Shown here one piece after another: positions 1-10,716 of a DNA stretch of 64,000 nt (position 1 is the stretch's first letter; each line of letters opens with the position of its first letter). The stretch is from Rahnella laticis (GTDB taxonomy: Bacteria; Pseudomonadota; Gammaproteobacteria; Enterobacterales; Enterobacteriaceae), in NCBI RefSeq assembly GCF_015644585.1, contig NZ_JADOBI010000015.1, positions 37,751 through 101,750 on the forward strand, read 5' to 3'. The notes beneath the pieces are model-generated. The model did no database searches and was not told where the DNA came from. It saw only the letters and a program-made list of their open reading frames with translations. Made by a program: the position numbers and the translations under genes.

Positions 1-49
1 CCTGCGGGCTGACAATTGCAGATATAAGACGTTAACGAGGAGACCATCA

Positions 50-691
50 ATGAAAGCCTATCAGCGCCAGTTTATTGAGTTCGCACTGAACAAACAGGTT
101 TTGAAATTCGGCGAGTTTACCCTGAAGTCCGGGCGCATCAGTCCTTACTTCTTCAATGCCGGTTTGTTTAATACTGGCCGTGATCTGGCGTTACTGGGAC
201 GTTTTTACGCTGAAGCATTGATGGATTCAAAAATTGATTTCGATTTAGTTTTCGGCCCGGCCTATAAAGGGATTCCGATCGCGACAACCACCGCCGTCGC
301 GCTGGCTGAGCATCATGACCGCGATGTACCGTATTGTTTCAACCGCAAAGAAGCCAAAGATCACGGTGAAGGCGGTTTACTGGTGGGCAGCCCGCTTCAG
401 GGCCGCGTCATGCTGGTTGATGATGTGATTACCGCCGGTACCGCTATCCGTGAATCCATGGAAATCATCAATGCTCACAGCGCGACGCTGGCGGGCGTGC
501 TGATTTCTTTGGATCGTCAGGAACGTGGCCGCGCGGATATTTCGGCGATTCAGGAAGTTGAGCGTGATTATCACTGCAAGGTGATTTCAATTATTACGCT
601 GGCGGATTTGATTGAATATCTGGAAGAGAAAGCGGAAATGGCTGACCATCTGGCGGCTGTGCGCGCGTATCAGCAAACGTACGGCGTGTGA
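50..691 (+). CDS. pyrE: Orotate phosphoribosyltransferase
   Basis: Transfers phosphoribose from PRPP to orotate, giving OMP in cytosolic de novo pyrimidine synthesis. The 213-residue length matches the enterobacterial family. The PRPP-binding signature [13 protein letters not shown] lies at residues 120-132 and the flexible catalytic loop ([11 protein letters not shown]) at about 99-109. The ATG is preceded by a GAGGAGA ribosome site. In relatives the gene follows rph and is controlled by a leader attenuator; that region would lie left of the window. A bidirectional terminator follows, facing slmA. Identification is secure. Confidence 0.98.
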   Translation: MKAYQRQFIEFALNKQVLKFGEFTLKSGRISPYFFNAGLFNTGRDLALLGRFYAEALMDSKIDFDLVFGPAYKGIPIATTTAVALAEHHDRDVPYCFNRKEAKDHGEGGLLVGSPLQGRVMLVDDVITAGTAIRESMEIINAHSATLAGVLISLDRQERGRADISAIQEVERDYHCKVISIITLADLIEYLEEKAEMADHLAAVRAYQQTYGV

Positions 692-706
692 TCATTCCTG
701 TGAAAT

Positions 707-732
707 GAAAAAGGGCCTTCCGGCCCTTTTTT
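707..732. terminator. Bidirectional terminator between pyrE and slmA
   Basis: A GGGCC / GGCCC hairpin with a four-base loop is flanked by A-run and T-run, so it can end transcription from both converging genes. Confidence 0.85.
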
Positions 733-761
733 GCATCTGTAATCTGTGCTGAAAATTGACG

Positions 762-1358
762 TTATTGCAGCTGAGCAGAAATCAGCGGCCAGCGTGTATC
801 AAAGTCCTGAGTCGGACGATACTTGAATTCTGAACGCACAAACCGCGATAACATCCCCTCGCAAAATGCCAGCAACTGACTGGCGAGAAGGGTTTCATCA
901 CTGGCGAATCCGCTGCCCTCACGCATTTTCTTTTCACGCAATACCTGTCGCAGTTGCGCTTCAATCCGCTCAAAAAGCTGGTTTATGCGGCCTTGCAGGC
1001 GGTCTTGTTCGAACATCAGTGCGTGACCGGTCATAATGCGGGTAAGCCCCGGATTGCGTTCGGCAAAACCTAAAATCAGCAGTAAAATCAGACGGATTCG
1101 GTTTAACGTATCTTTCTCATCCTGGAGGATAAGATTGATACGGGTGATCAGGCTGTCTTCGATAAACTCGATTAAGCTGTCAAACATCCGCGTCTTACTG
1201 GGAAAATGACGGTAAAGAGCTGCTTCCGAAACGCCTACGCTGGCGGCGAGTTTTGCGGTAGTGATCCGCTGGCTGCCATCGCTGGACTGAAGCATTTGCG
1301 CTAACGCCTGCAAAATCTCTTCGCGCCGGTTCCTTTTTGTCGTTTCTTTCTCTGCCAT
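762..1358 (-). CDS. slmA: Nucleoid occlusion factor SlmA (TetR family)
   Basis: DNA-binding protein that blocks FtsZ ring assembly over the nucleoid. An N-terminal TetR-type helix-turn-helix is visible at about residues 33-53 ([20 protein letters not shown]), followed by an all-helical C-terminal part. I chose the start at [10 protein letters not shown], giving 198 residues as in E. coli; the frame is open 17 codons further upstream but that extension is not conserved. It lies in the usual place between pyrE and dut, on the strand opposite pyrE. Confidence 0.96.
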   Translation of the reverse strand: MAEKETTKRNRREEILQALAQMLQSSDGSQRITTAKLAASVGVSEAALYRHFPSKTRMFDSLIEFIEDSLITRINLILQDEKDTLNRIRLILLLILGFAERNPGLTRIMTGHALMFEQDRLQGRINQLFERIEAQLRQVLREKKMREGSGFASDETLLASQLLAFCEGMLSRFVRSEFKYRPTQDFDTRWPLISAQLQ

Positions 1359-1529
1359 GTCTGAATAGACCCTTGCTAAAAAACGGCTAAAATCATGGAG
1401 AAACCGCACAACTGCCGCATGAATCGCTGTGATCCTGCGGCTTATTTCGTTCCCTTGGTGTTGTTACGGTCTGATAGTGATAAGGATCTGTTCAATATCG
1501 CGTCAAAATCTGCGGTGCTGAACAGGTTC

Positions 1530-1988
1530 TTATTGACGGCCCGAGTGGCCAAAACCACCTTCACCGCGTTCACTGGCGTCAAAATCTTCCACCAGATTGA
1601 ATTCTGCCTGAACAATCGGCACAAAGACCATTTGAGCAATACGCTCGCCCGGCTCGATCACAAATGTTGTCTGACCACGGTTCCAGACGGAAACCATCAA
1701 CTGGCCCTGATAATCGGAATCGATAAGACCGACCAGGTTGCCCAGAACGACGCCGTGTTTATGGCCCAAACCTGAACGTGGCAGGATAACTGCCGCCAGA
1801 TTTGCATCACCGATATGGATAGCCAGACCGGTTGGCAGCAACGTCGTTTCGCCCGGTTTCAGTTCTACAGATGCGTCCAGACAGGCGCGCAAATCAAGAC
1901 CTGCGGAGCCCGGTGTTGCGTAAGCAGGTAAAGGGAAAGTCGAACCGATGCGCGGGTCGAGAATTTTAATGTCGATTTTTTTCATCAT
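1530..1988 (-). CDS. dut: Deoxyuridine 5'-triphosphate nucleotidohydrolase (dUTPase)
   Basis: Hydrolyses dUTP to dUMP and pyrophosphate, keeping uracil out of DNA and supplying dUMP for thymidylate synthesis. The 152-residue trimeric-dUTPase motifs are present: GSAGLDLRA near 27-35, [10 protein letters not shown] near 72-81, and the C-terminal glycine-rich arm [12 protein letters not shown] that closes over the active site. The start [13 protein letters not shown] is the conserved one. It lies inside the 3' end of coaBC, overlapping by 23 bases, which suggests translational coupling. Confidence 0.97.
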   Translation of the reverse strand: MMKKIDIKILDPRIGSTFPLPAYATPGSAGLDLRACLDASVELKPGETTLLPTGLAIHIGDANLAAVILPRSGLGHKHGVVLGNLVGLIDSDYQGQLMVSVWNRGQTTFVIEPGERIAQMVFVPIVQAEFNLVEDFDASERGEGGFGHSGRQ

Positions 1989-3180
1989 AACGGCTGACAA
2001 TCTCTTCTAATAAACGTTGACCAAGCAGGGACTTATCGCTGAGCGGTAAGATTTTATCCCCGTCCTGCCAAAAAAGATGCAAGGCATTGGTATCAGTATT
2101 GAAACCATGTCCGGCAAGTGAAACGTCGTTAGCGCAAATCAGATCCAGATTCTTACGGATCCTTTTTTGCCGCGCGTATTCTTCCACATTCTGGGTTTCT
2201 GCGGCAAACCCCACGACATAGGGCCGGTTTTCCGTCATAGCGGCAACGCCTGCCACAATATCGGGATTTTTGACCATTTTTACAGTGATTTCATCACCTT
2301 GTTTTTTGATTTTTTCTTCAGCAACTAACTCTGCACGGTAATCCGCGACGGCTGCGCAGGAGATGAAAATCTGCTGTGAAGCGGCGGAAAGTTGCACAGC
2401 TTTTTGCATATCCAGCGCGCTTTCGACGTCAATGCGGCGGACATTCGGCGGTGTCGGTTGTGATACAGGACCCGCAATCAGCGTGACCTGTGCGCCACGG
2501 TCAGCAGCCGCTTTGGCGATGGCGAATCCCATCTTTCCTGAACTGTGGTTGCTGATAAAACGTACCGGGTCGAGCGCTTCGCGCGTCGGGCCTGCGGTAA
2601 CCATGATATTCAGATGCGCCAGATCTTTACGTGCAGAAAAATGGGTATTGGCTAAATCGACTATCACCAGCGGATCGAGCATCCGGCCAGGGCCGATATC
2701 GCCACAGGCCTGGCTTCCGCTGTCGGGCCCCCAGATTAACGTGCCGCGTGCGGCCAGTTTTTCCAGGTTCTCCTGAGTGACGGCAGCGCGATACATTTGC
2801 TGGTTCATAGCTGGCAAAACGGCAACGGGCGCGGCAGTTGCCAGGCAGACGGTTGTCAGCAGGTCATTCGCCATACCGGCATTCATTCGTGCCAGTAAAT
2901 CAGCCGTGGCGGGAGCAATCAGAACTAAGTCAGCCCATTTGCCCAGCTCAATATGCCCCATTGCCGCTTCGGCAGCCGGATCAAGGAGGTCATCAGAGAC
3001 CGGATAGCCAGAAACGGCCTGCAGGCTCAGGGGAGTCACAAAGGATTTCGCCGCTTGCGTCATGACCACGCGTACTTCTGCGCCTCTTTCACGTAAGCGA
3101 CGTACCAGTTCTGGTGCTTTATAGGCAGCGATACCACCGCTGATACCGAGCACAATATGTTTGCCGGAAAGTCCCGTCAT
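1966..3180 (-). CDS. coaBC: Bifunctional phosphopantothenoylcysteine decarboxylase / phosphopantothenate-cysteine ligase
   Basis: Performs two steps of coenzyme A synthesis: CTP-dependent joining of cysteine to 4'-phosphopantothenate (CoaB, C-terminal half) and FMN-dependent decarboxylation to 4'-phosphopantetheine (CoaC, N-terminal half). The N-terminal flavoprotein fold is marked by [20 protein letters not shown] and by the decarboxylase region [20 protein letters not shown]. The CoaB half has [23 protein letters not shown] took the last of three consecutive ATG codons ([12 protein letters not shown], 404 residues) because it best matches the family; the ATG at 3186 is equally possible, and neither has a strong ribosome site. 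The gene diverges from radC. Confidence 0.96.
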   Translation of the reverse strand: MTGLSGKHIVLGISGGIAAYKAPELVRRLRERGAEVRVVMTQAAKSFVTPLSLQAVSGYPVSDDLLDPAAEAAMGHIELGKWADLVLIAPATADLLARMNAGMANDLLTTVCLATAAPVAVLPAMNQQMYRAAVTQENLEKLAARGTLIWGPDSGSQACGDIGPGRMLDPLVIVDLANTHFSARKDLAHLNIMVTAGPTREALDPVRFISNHSSGKMGFAIAKAAADRGAQVTLIAGPVSQPTPPNVRRIDVESALDMQKAVQLSAASQQIFISCAAVADYRAELVAEEKIKKQGDEITVKMVKNPDIVAGVAAMTENRPYVVGFAAETQNVEEYARQKRIRKNLDLICANDVSLAGHGFNTDTNALHLFWQDGDKILPLSDKSLLGQRLLEEIVSRYDEKNRH

Positions 3181-3366
3181 CATCATTGTCCGATTGGTTG
3201 TAAGCCGAAAGAAGCGACATTTTAGCATAACGCGGAATGATGACAGCTATTGGCGATGCTCTTAAGCGGATGAATAAAAATTCTGCGTAATGCCTCGCAG
3301 GCTTTTAAACCGGAAACACCCGCGGGCAGCGCTCTGTGCCACAATCGGCGCCTAAAAGGAGTCAGG

Positions 3367-4047
3367 ATGACGAAAGCACAGGAAAGTTGGCCGGGAGAGT
3401 TGCCTCCGCGGGAAAAACTACTGCAACAGGGCGCAAAAGGGCTGACCGATCAGGAGCTGCTGGCGATCTATCTGCGCACCGGTTGTCAGGGGATGCACGT
3501 CATGGAGCTGGCGAAGAATCTTCTGGAAAAATTCGGTTCTCTGCATCAGTTGCTGATGGCTGATTTTGATTCAATGGCGGGCATTAAAGGGATGGGCGTC
3601 GCGAAATTTGCACAGTTGGTTGCAGTTTCAGAACTTTCGCGGCGGTCATATTTACGCCACCTCAATGCTGAGAATGCGATGCTTAGCCCTGAGGTCATGC
3701 GGGAATATCTGCAGAATTTGCTGGTTTTTCGGGAAAGAGAGGTCTTTCTGGTACTTTTTCTCGACAACCAGCATCGCGTTATTCGCCATGAGGAGATGTT
3801 TGCTGGTACTATTGGGCACGTAGAAGTGTATCCCCGCGAAATTGTTCGCGGTGCGATGAAGGTTAATGCGGCAGCCCTAATTCTGGCGCATAATCACCCA
3901 TCCGGTCGGGCTGAGCCCAGCCTGATGGACCGGAAAGTGACTGAACAGATTATTCGAGCTTGCCAACTGCTGGAAATTCGCGTCCTCGACCATTTGGTTG
4001 TAGGCCACGGAGAAACAGTCTCTTTTGCTGAACGCGGTTGGATTTAG
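3367..4047 (+). CDS. radC: RadC family JAB1/MPN domain protein
   Basis: A 226-residue member of the RadC family. A helix-hairpin-helix-like segment (GIKGMG, residues 72-77) precedes a C-terminal JAMM/MPN domain with the HNHPSG metal motif at 175-180. Despite the name, a role in DNA repair is not established; the fold resembles metalloproteases and deubiquitinases. The start has an AAAAGGAG ribosome site. It sits between coaBC (divergent) and rpmB, the standard enterobacterial order. A short hairpin after the stop may end its transcript before the rpmB promoter. Confidence 0.93.
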   Translation: MTKAQESWPGELPPREKLLQQGAKGLTDQELLAIYLRTGCQGMHVMELAKNLLEKFGSLHQLLMADFDSMAGIKGMGVAKFAQLVAVSELSRRSYLRHLNAENAMLSPEVMREYLQNLLVFREREVFLVLFLDNQHRVIRHEEMFAGTIGHVEVYPREIVRGAMKVNAAALILAHNHPSGRAEPSLMDRKVTEQIIRACQLLEIRVLDHLVVGHGETVSFAERGWI

Positions 4048-4059
4048 CGTCGTTTTTTG

Positions 4060-4079
4060 AAGATCCTTAGGGATCTTTA
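4060..4079 (+). terminator. Possible terminator after radC
   Basis: A perfect 7-bp stem (AAGATCC / GGATCTT, TTAG loop) lies 13 bases after the radC stop. The T-run is on the 5' side, so it may work poorly in this direction. Confidence 0.45.
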
Positions 4080-4091
4080 GCTGTTCGGGAC

Positions 4092-4120
4092 TTGAGCACT
4101 TACGCTACAGAGCGTATACT
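4092..4120 (+). promoter_or_regulatory. Sigma-70 promoter of rpmBG
   Basis: TTGAGC (4092-4097) and TATACT (4115-4120) are separated by 17 bases. This is the only strong match between radC and rpmB, and it places transcription start near 4127, upstream of the leader structure. Confidence 0.7.
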
Positions 4121-4154
4121 ACGCCACCTTTGAGAATCTTGGGTTTGGCGTTAA

Positions 4155-4245
4155 GAGCCTATCTCAGCAGGTTTCTAACCTGATGAATTGGTTTTTACCC
4201 GACGACAGTGAGTCGGTTCTCAGTGGAGTTTGCTGAGATGGGCTC
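4155..4245 (+). ncRNA. Structured rpmBG mRNA leader (candidate ribosomal-protein autoregulatory element)
   Basis: Positions 4155-4169 (GAGCCTATCTCAGCA) pair with 4231-4245 in a 15-bp stem containing one G-U pair. The stem encloses a 6-bp hairpin (4168-4173 with 4177-4182, overlapping the stem by two bases) and a 5-bp hairpin (4199-4203 with 4212-4216). A branched leader of this sort is typical of ribosomal-protein operons; autogenous repression of rpmBG by L28 has been reported in E. coli as I recall. The folding was done by eye. Confidence 0.55.
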
Positions 4246-4291
4246 TAAAAGCCTGACGAGGCGGCCATACCCTATACGAAGCTCGAGCTGA

Positions 4292-4728
<437 letters not shown>

Positions 4729-4744
4729 TTTTAGTGGATTAATA

Positions 4745-4768
4745 AAACCCGGCTCCGGCCGGGTTTTT
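4745..4768 (+). terminator. Terminator of rpmBG
   Basis: The CCCGGC / GCCGGG stem is followed directly by a T-run, an ordinary intrinsic terminator. Confidence 0.88.
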
Positions 4769-4868
4769 TATTGCCTGAATTTGGCTATTTCCGCTCAGCG
4801 CGACTTTTGTTTGCCTGATGCCGATGTCTGCGACACACTCTGAGAATCATTCTGCTAAGGGAGAAATT

Positions 4869-5678
4869 ATGCCGGAATTACCTGAGGTTGAAACCAGCCG
4901 CAGAGGGATTGAACCCTATCTGAAAGGCCACACGATCATGCACGCTATCGTGCGTAATCCGCGTCTGCGCTGGCCTGTTTCTACAGAGATTCTGTCGCTC
5001 AGTGACCAGCCGGTGCTGAGCGTTCAGCGTCGTGCAAAGTACCTGCTGGTTGAGCTCAAGACGGGCTGGATCATCATTCATCTGGGCATGTCTGGCAGTT
5101 TGCGGATTTTGTCGGAAGAAACCGAGCCAGGTAAACATGACCATGTCGATCTGGTGATGGATACCGGTTTCGTGTTGCGTTATACCGACCCGCGACGTTT
5201 TGGAGCCTGGTTATGGTCTTCAGATCTGGCGGCCAGCAATGTTTTAGCGCACCTCGGGCCGGAGCCTTTAAGTACTGATTTTACGGCCGATTATCTGCTG
5301 GAGAAGTCGCGCACAAAAAAATCCCCCATCAAGCCTTGGCTGATGGACAACAAACTGGTGGTCGGAGTAGGCAACATTTACGCCAGCGAATCGCTGTTTG
5401 TTGCGGGGATTTCACCGGACAGGCTGGCGCATTCGCTTAAACGCGATGAGGCCGAATTACTCGTCAGAACCATTAAAGCGGTGTTACTACGTTCCATTGA
5501 GCAGGGCGGAACCACGCTGAAAGATTTCCTTCAGTCGGATGGCAAACCGGGGTATTTCGCGCAGGAATTACAGGTTTATGGCCGCGCTGGCGAGCCTTGC
5601 AGGGTATGCGGTACGCCTGTCGAGAGTAAGAAACATGCTCAGCGTACCACGTTTTTTTGCCCTAACTGCCAGCGGTAG
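4869..5678 (+). CDS. mutM: Formamidopyrimidine-DNA glycosylase (Fpg)
   Basis: Base-excision repair enzyme removing 8-oxoguanine and formamidopyrimidines, with AP-lyase activity. The mature N-terminus PELPEVET supplies the catalytic proline (P2) and Glu3; Lys57 (RRAKYLL) and the C-terminal zinc finger (CRVC...CPNC, about residues 244-267) are present. The start at 4869 gives 269 residues, as in E. coli; upstream in-frame codons are not conserved, and the ribosome site is AAGGGAG. It converges on coaD with only 7 bases between them. Confidence 0.97.
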   Translation: MPELPEVETSRRGIEPYLKGHTIMHAIVRNPRLRWPVSTEILSLSDQPVLSVQRRAKYLLVELKTGWIIIHLGMSGSLRILSEETEPGKHDHVDLVMDTGFVLRYTDPRRFGAWLWSSDLAASNVLAHLGPEPLSTDFTADYLLEKSRTKKSPIKPWLMDNKLVVGVGNIYASESLFVAGISPDRLAHSLKRDEAELLVRTIKAVLLRSIEQGGTTLKDFLQSDGKPGYFAQELQVYGRAGEPCRVCGTPVESKKHAQRTTFFCPNCQR

Positions 5679-5685
5679 AACAGAC

Positions 5686-6174
<489 letters not shown>

Positions 6175-6942
6175 TCACTTTTGCAGTTGATGGCTGAGCG
6201 CCCACAGGGCGGCATATTTATTGAAAGTATACTGTGCATTGACGCCCGCCAGGATCAAACCCTGTTTTCCATCCAGAAAACCCGCCCGCAGGACCCAGGT
6301 TTTGATGAATGCGCCTGACATGTGTGAAATGACAGAGAAAAAGCTGCAACGGCGGCCTTGCTGATGGCGCTGACGGGCCCATGCTTCGGCATAGCTGAGC
6401 TGTTTGCGCTGGAAAGCAAATAAATCCCGACAAGTCAGGTGCAGCAAATCGCCTTGCAAAGGGATGACGGCGGCATTGCCCGTGTTCAGCGATTCATGAA
6501 CTAAATCGTCGTTATAGCGGAAGGCTGAAGGATATAAGCGGTTGACGCGATCGGGATACCAGCCGCTGTGGCGCATAAATTTTCCGAGGAATAAATTACT
6601 GCGGCCGAGACTGTAAACCGTATTTTCCTGAGGATTATTCAGAACGTTTTCAACCGACTGACGCAGTTCTGGGGAAACCCGTTCGTCCGCGTCGATCATC
6701 AAAATGTAATCGCCGGTCGCATAGCTTTGCGCTAACTGGCGCTGCCTGCCAAAACCGGGCCATTGCACGTTGGTGAAAACTTTCGCACCGAACTGACGGG
6801 CAACGTCCGGTGTGGCATCTTCACTGCCTGAATCAAGCAGGATGATTTCATCTGCCCAGGCCACGGACTCGAGGCATTCAGGCAGCAGATCTGCTTCATT
6901 GCGTGCAATTAGCACGACGGATAAACGTTTTTTATCGGCCAT
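6175..6942 (-). CDS. waaE: Lipopolysaccharide core glucosyltransferase WaaE/KdtX (GT2)
   Basis: A 255-residue family-2 glycosyltransferase with [19 protein letters not shown] at the N-terminus and the DADE metal/nucleotide motif at 84-87. In Klebsiella and Serratia the gene between waaA and coaD encodes the transferase adding beta-1,4-glucose to heptose I. Position and sequence type agree. Its ATG overlaps the waaA stop by one base (TAATG), so translation is probably coupled. It acts at the cytoplasmic face of the inner membrane. Substrate assignment rests on context. Confidence 0.85.
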   Translation of the reverse strand: MADKKRLSVVLIARNEADLLPECLESVAWADEIILLDSGSEDATPDVARQFGAKVFTNVQWPGFGRQRQLAQSYATGDYILMIDADERVSPELRQSVENVLNNPQENTVYSLGRSNLFLGKFMRHSGWYPDRVNRLYPSAFRYNDDLVHESLNTGNAAVIPLQGDLLHLTCRDLFAFQRKQLSYAEAWARQRHQQGRRCSFFSVISHMSGAFIKTWVLRAGFLDGKQGLILAGVNAQYTFNKYAALWALSHQLQK

Positions 6943-8216
6943 TAATGACCCCGCACAGGCAGATAAGGCTCCAGCAAATGCAGAAGGCGTTGCAGCGCGC
7001 CCTGATTTTGATGCAAAACTTCTACCGCGTGGCGCCCGTAATACAGACGATAATCTTCATCTGTCAGCAGCGTGGAGATTTCTTTGACCAGCGATGGCGT
7101 ATCCGACACGGTGATCAACCCATCGTCCTGCGCGAGCTTGGCGCAGATATCTTTGAAGTTAAACGTATGGGGACCCATCAGGACAGGAATAGCGTGTGCT
7201 GCGGCTTCCAGAGGATTATGGCCTCCGCGATCGACCAGACTGCCGCCAACAAACGCCAGATCGGCAATTCCGTACAGCAGCATTAACTCACCCATCGTAT
7301 CGCCGATTACGACCTGCGTTCCCGACGAAGGCACCTCCCCCGTACTGCGCTGTGTGAAGGTCAGACCCGCTTTGCGCGTCAGTTCACAGGCAACCGGGAA
7401 ACGTTCCGGATGGCGCGGCACAAGGATCAGCAACAGCGTCGGGTGAGCTTTCAGCAATTCTTTATGCGCTTCCAGTAGCAGGGTTTCTTCCCCTTCATGC
7501 GTACTGGTCGCAATCCACACCTGGCGGCGTGATGCCCACTGACTGCGCAGCGCGATGGCTTTCGCGGCAAGTTCCGGCGTCACGGAAATATCAAATTTCA
7601 GGCTACCGGTAACCGCGAGCTGATTGCGTTTTAATCCCAGCGAAAGGAAGCGGTCGCCATCTTCCTGATTTTGAGCGGCAATCAGCGTGATACGTTGCAA
7701 GATAGTGCGGATGAATTTGCCCAGCTTTTTGTAGCCTTTGGCCGAGCGTTCGGAAAGGCGCGCGTTAGCAATCACTAAAGGTATTTTACGGCGATGCAGG
7801 GCGCTAATGAGATTTGGCCAAAGCTCGGTTTCCATAATGATAACCAGCTTCGGGTTCACCTCATTGAGAAAACGGTTCAGCGATCCTGGCAGATCATAAG
7901 GAAGATAAACGTGATGAACACCGGCGCCAAAAGCGGACTGAACACGCTCGGAGCCCGTCGGTGTCATCGTGGTCACCGTGATCGGCAAAGAAGGATAACG
8001 ATGACGCAGGGCACGGACTAAAGGAATTGCCGCCAGTGTTTCGCCCACGGAGACTGAATGCAGCATGATGCCGCCAGAAACCACCTTCCCTTTGCAGAAG
8101 CCATAACGTTCAGCCCAGCGTTTACGGTATGCCGGTGACTTCCGGCCACGTACCAGTAAACGGATCCAGATAAGAGGCTGGATGAGGTATATGATTATAT
8201 TATAAAAAATAGTCAT
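6942..8216 (-). CDS. waaA: 3-deoxy-D-manno-octulosonic acid (Kdo) transferase
   Basis: Adds two Kdo residues from CMP-Kdo to lipid IVA, an essential step before core assembly. At 424 residues it has an N-terminal membrane anchor (about residues 2-22), then the SVGET motif with Glu59, the general base position in the family, and a C-terminal GT-B nucleotide-sugar domain ([18 protein letters not shown]). An upstream gap of 120 bases separates it from the GT4 gene, so it may also have its own promoter. Confidence 0.97.
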   Translation of the reverse strand: MTIFYNIIIYLIQPLIWIRLLVRGRKSPAYRKRWAERYGFCKGKVVSGGIMLHSVSVGETLAAIPLVRALRHRYPSLPITVTTMTPTGSERVQSAFGAGVHHVYLPYDLPGSLNRFLNEVNPKLVIIMETELWPNLISALHRRKIPLVIANARLSERSAKGYKKLGKFIRTILQRITLIAAQNQEDGDRFLSLGLKRNQLAVTGSLKFDISVTPELAAKAIALRSQWASRRQVWIATSTHEGEETLLLEAHKELLKAHPTLLLILVPRHPERFPVACELTRKAGLTFTQRSTGEVPSSGTQVVIGDTMGELMLLYGIADLAFVGGSLVDRGGHNPLEAAAHAIPVLMGPHTFNFKDICAKLAQDDGLITVSDTPSLVKEISTLLTDEDYRLYYGRHAVEVLHQNQGALQRLLHLLEPYLPVRGH

Positions 8217-8336
8217 TTTTTTTGAGGCGTTGCGTTAGGGAAAGTCAATTTCATATAGCGAAAATAGTCCCGGCGGATAGTTGGGCACATGTTACCAGAT
8301 AAGTACGATCGACTCATCATGTCAGCGCCCGTGTCG

Positions 8337-9482
8337 TCAGGCCAGTAATGAGTAATAAAGCGCGACTAACTGTTGTGAAAGGTTTTTAGGTGAATAAGGT
8401 AAAACACGCTCTCTGGCAGCGTTCCCCATCTTTTCATTCTCAAGACGGGACGGAATACGCTTCACAAATTCACTGAGTTTCGCGACATCAAGCGCATCGC
8501 AAACAAAACCTTCGCGACCTTCGGTGATAAATTCAGCGCCGCCGCAAGTCTGGCTGGTGATAACAGGCAATCCGCAGGCCATGGCCTCAAGAATGACATT
8601 CGGGAACGGGTCATACAGCGTGGGCAAAATCATACCATCGGCCGCGTGATAATAAGGAAGCACGTGGTTTTGAACACCTGCAAAACGAACACGGTCAGCG
8701 CAACCTGATTGCTGCGCCAGATCTTCATACTTTTTCTGATCTTTATCCTGGCCGACTACGATGAGATAACGGTCACTTGCCGCTATGGCTTCAATCGCCG
8801 GTTTTAAACCTTTGCGTTCAAAACCAGAGCCCACATAAATCAGCGCCACAGCATTCTGCGGGATAGAAAGATTTTCGCGTGACAGTGCGCGCTGCTCTGG
8901 TGTCGCAGGAACAAATTTTTGAGCATCAATCGCGTTGTAGATCACTTCGAAACGGTCTTCATGAACGCCATAGCAACGTATGATATCGCGCTTAACCATC
9001 TCTGAATTGCAGATGATTTTCTTCAATTCCGGGGAATGGAACATCTCTTCCTCGGCCCGAAGAACATAACGGTGGTAGGGGCTGATTTGAGTAATCAGAC
9101 GCTGCAAAGGTGAAACAACGCGAGCGCGTTGTTCAAGCCAGACACGATGCGCGCCATCGCCTGCACGGAAAATATCGCAGCCGGGAATACGCTCATGACT
9201 TTGAACAATATCGAAATGTTCTTGTTTCCAGTATCTTTGCGCCGCGGCTGCAAAACCCTTCTCCCTTGAGACCCTACCGTATTTTGCCGGATTGCAGAGG
9301 TGGATTTTCCATTTTGGATTTGGCTTGCCTTCCCACTGACGGGTAATGATATTCAGGTCGATATTCTGATCATCAAGTGCTTCAAGAGCCCGGGAGATAA
9401 AGCGCTCAGCGCCTCCGTCAGGCCGATATTTTTGCCTGACAATGGCCAGAGAGATTGCTTTTGCATCCGGAGTTTTAGTCAT
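8337..9482 (-). CDS. Core lipopolysaccharide glycosyltransferase, GT4 (WaaG/WabG-like)
   Basis: A 381-residue GT-B glycosyltransferase. The N-terminal VRQKYRPDGGAERF glycine loop and the C-terminal GSGFERKG and EAMACGLPVITS motifs are typical of family 4. I chose the ATG at 9482 because an AGGAG ribosome site precedes it; longer forms lack one. Its start overlaps the waaQ stop by 8 bases. The place after waaQ is held by waaG in E. coli (glucose to heptose II) and, as I recall, wabG in Klebsiella (galacturonate). The sugar added cannot be read from sequence alone. Confidence 0.75.
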   Translation of the reverse strand: MTKTPDAKAISLAIVRQKYRPDGGAERFISRALEALDDQNIDLNIITRQWEGKPNPKWKIHLCNPAKYGRVSREKGFAAAAQRYWKQEHFDIVQSHERIPGCDIFRAGDGAHRVWLEQRARVVSPLQRLITQISPYHRYVLRAEEEMFHSPELKKIICNSEMVKRDIIRCYGVHEDRFEVIYNAIDAQKFVPATPEQRALSRENLSIPQNAVALIYVGSGFERKGLKPAIEAIAASDRYLIVVGQDKDQKKYEDLAQQSGCADRVRFAGVQNHVLPYYHAADGMILPTLYDPFPNVILEAMACGLPVITSQTCGGAEFITEGREGFVCDALDVAKLSEFVKRIPSRLENEKMGNAARERVLPYSPKNLSQQLVALYYSLLA

Positions 9483-10557
9483 GCAAATAACTCCTGGCGG
9501 CATCAATGACATCGTTCACCGGGATTGCATGCAAATAACGTTGTTGGGTTTTCGTATCGATGGAATCAGGTGCAGGCAGAGGCGCGTAATCACCCGCCCA
9601 CAGCGTCGTGTTGTTATTTCCCCACGGTCGCCAGTGCTGCATTTTTGTTGGCCCGAACAAGGCAACGCAAGGCGTATTGAGCGCTGCTGCCATATGCATC
9701 GGTGCGGAATCGACGCCAATAAAGAGTTTCGCACCATCTATCATCGCAGCCAGTTGAGTCAGTGACAGCTGACCGGCAACAGAAATCACCTGAGGATTGT
9801 GCGTAAGATCCTGGATTTTCCGTACCATCTCCAGTTCCTTTTTGTCGGGGCTGGCTGTCATTACTACCGTCAGGCCCGTCTCTCCAAGCGCATCAATTAC
9901 GCTGGCAAATTTATCATCATCCCAGCATTTAAAAGCCCAGCGGGATGTTGGCTGAATCACGATGTATCCGCCCGTAACCTGATTTTTTATCAGTAATTGC
10001 TGACAGAATGCTTTATCACTTTCTGAATAATGCATTGATGTTCTGGCATCTTCAGTCGAAATACCCAGCGGAGATAAAATCGACATATTTTGCTCAACCG
10101 TGTGCAGCTCGCTGTGATTTTCCGTTGTGACCAAATGCGTATGACCCACCCGCCATACTACTGAACGACGTTTTTTGAAGTCGAATCCCAGCCGGACTTT
10201 TGCACCGGAGAGCATCGAAAGCAGGGCGCTGCGCCATTGATCTGCCAGATTTATCACCAGATCATATTGTCGTGCGCGGATGCTTTTGATTAACAGAAGT
10301 TCTTGCTGCATCTGGTAGCGAATACCTTTCTTTTTCCATGATCTGTCAATGACATGGATATCTGTTAATGCAGGATGTTCGCTAAGAATAGGACGTGTTT
10401 CTTTGTACAAAAGCACATCAATTTCAGCATCAGGATAATGCTGGTGAAGTCTGTTTATCACCGGCGTCGTCAGCACCATATCTCCGTGATGGCGGAGTTT
10501 AATCAGCAGAATTCTTCTGGGAGTCAGCGCTGCATATTTGGCTTCGGAGTTAGGCAT
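9475..10557 (-). CDS. waaQ: Lipopolysaccharide heptosyltransferase III
   Basis: Adds the branching heptose III to heptose II of the inner core using ADP-heptose. The 360-residue GT9 protein has the WaaQ signature ILLIKLRHHGDMVLTTPV at the N-terminus and the C-terminal IGVDSAPMHMAAAL / ALFGPT motifs of the family. It is transcribed towards waaA and overlaps the next GT4 gene. A 159-base gap upstream holds two hairpins, so a separate promoter is possible. No RfaH ops element was seen there. Confidence 0.92.
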   Translation of the reverse strand: MPNSEAKYAALTPRRILLIKLRHHGDMVLTTPVINRLHQHYPDAEIDVLLYKETRPILSEHPALTDIHVIDRSWKKKGIRYQMQQELLLIKSIRARQYDLVINLADQWRSALLSMLSGAKVRLGFDFKKRRSVVWRVGHTHLVTTENHSELHTVEQNMSILSPLGISTEDARTSMHYSESDKAFCQQLLIKNQVTGGYIVIQPTSRWAFKCWDDDKFASVIDALGETGLTVVMTASPDKKELEMVRKIQDLTHNPQVISVAGQLSLTQLAAMIDGAKLFIGVDSAPMHMAAALNTPCVALFGPTKMQHWRPWGNNNTTLWAGDYAPLPAPDSIDTKTQQRYLHAIPVNDVIDAARSYLHD

Positions 10558-10615
10558 TCTATTTTCTGATCGTAGAATAGAGTAAGTTGATTCTAGGTGA
10601 AGAATCCGGTGCTGT

Positions 10616-10655
10616 GAAGTTATTTATCTGGCTGATATAGAAGATAAATAACTTC
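10616..10655. repeat. Perfect 14-bp inverted repeat upstream of waaQ
   Basis: GAAGTTATTTATCT at 10616-10629 is repeated in inverse at 10642-10655, with 12 bases between. No T-run follows on the minus strand, so it is not a standard terminator for the preceding GT2 gene. It could be an operator or an mRNA structure. A second, 6-bp hairpin lies at 10589-10606. Confidence 0.6.
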
Positions 10656-10716
10656 GTTTATGAAGTCTTTATAATAGGGTTCAGAGCGTAATGGAATCAT
10701 CACTTTCTGAAACATC

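Noticed and set aside
1395..1775. Open frame of 126 codons opposite dut
   Set aside because: It lies antisense to conserved dut, has no ribosome site and no recognisable protein features.
10558..10716. Search for an RfaH ops/JUMPstart element before waaQ
   Set aside because: No GGCGGTAGC-like sequence on the minus strand here or in the gaps at 11725-11862 and 16955-17196.
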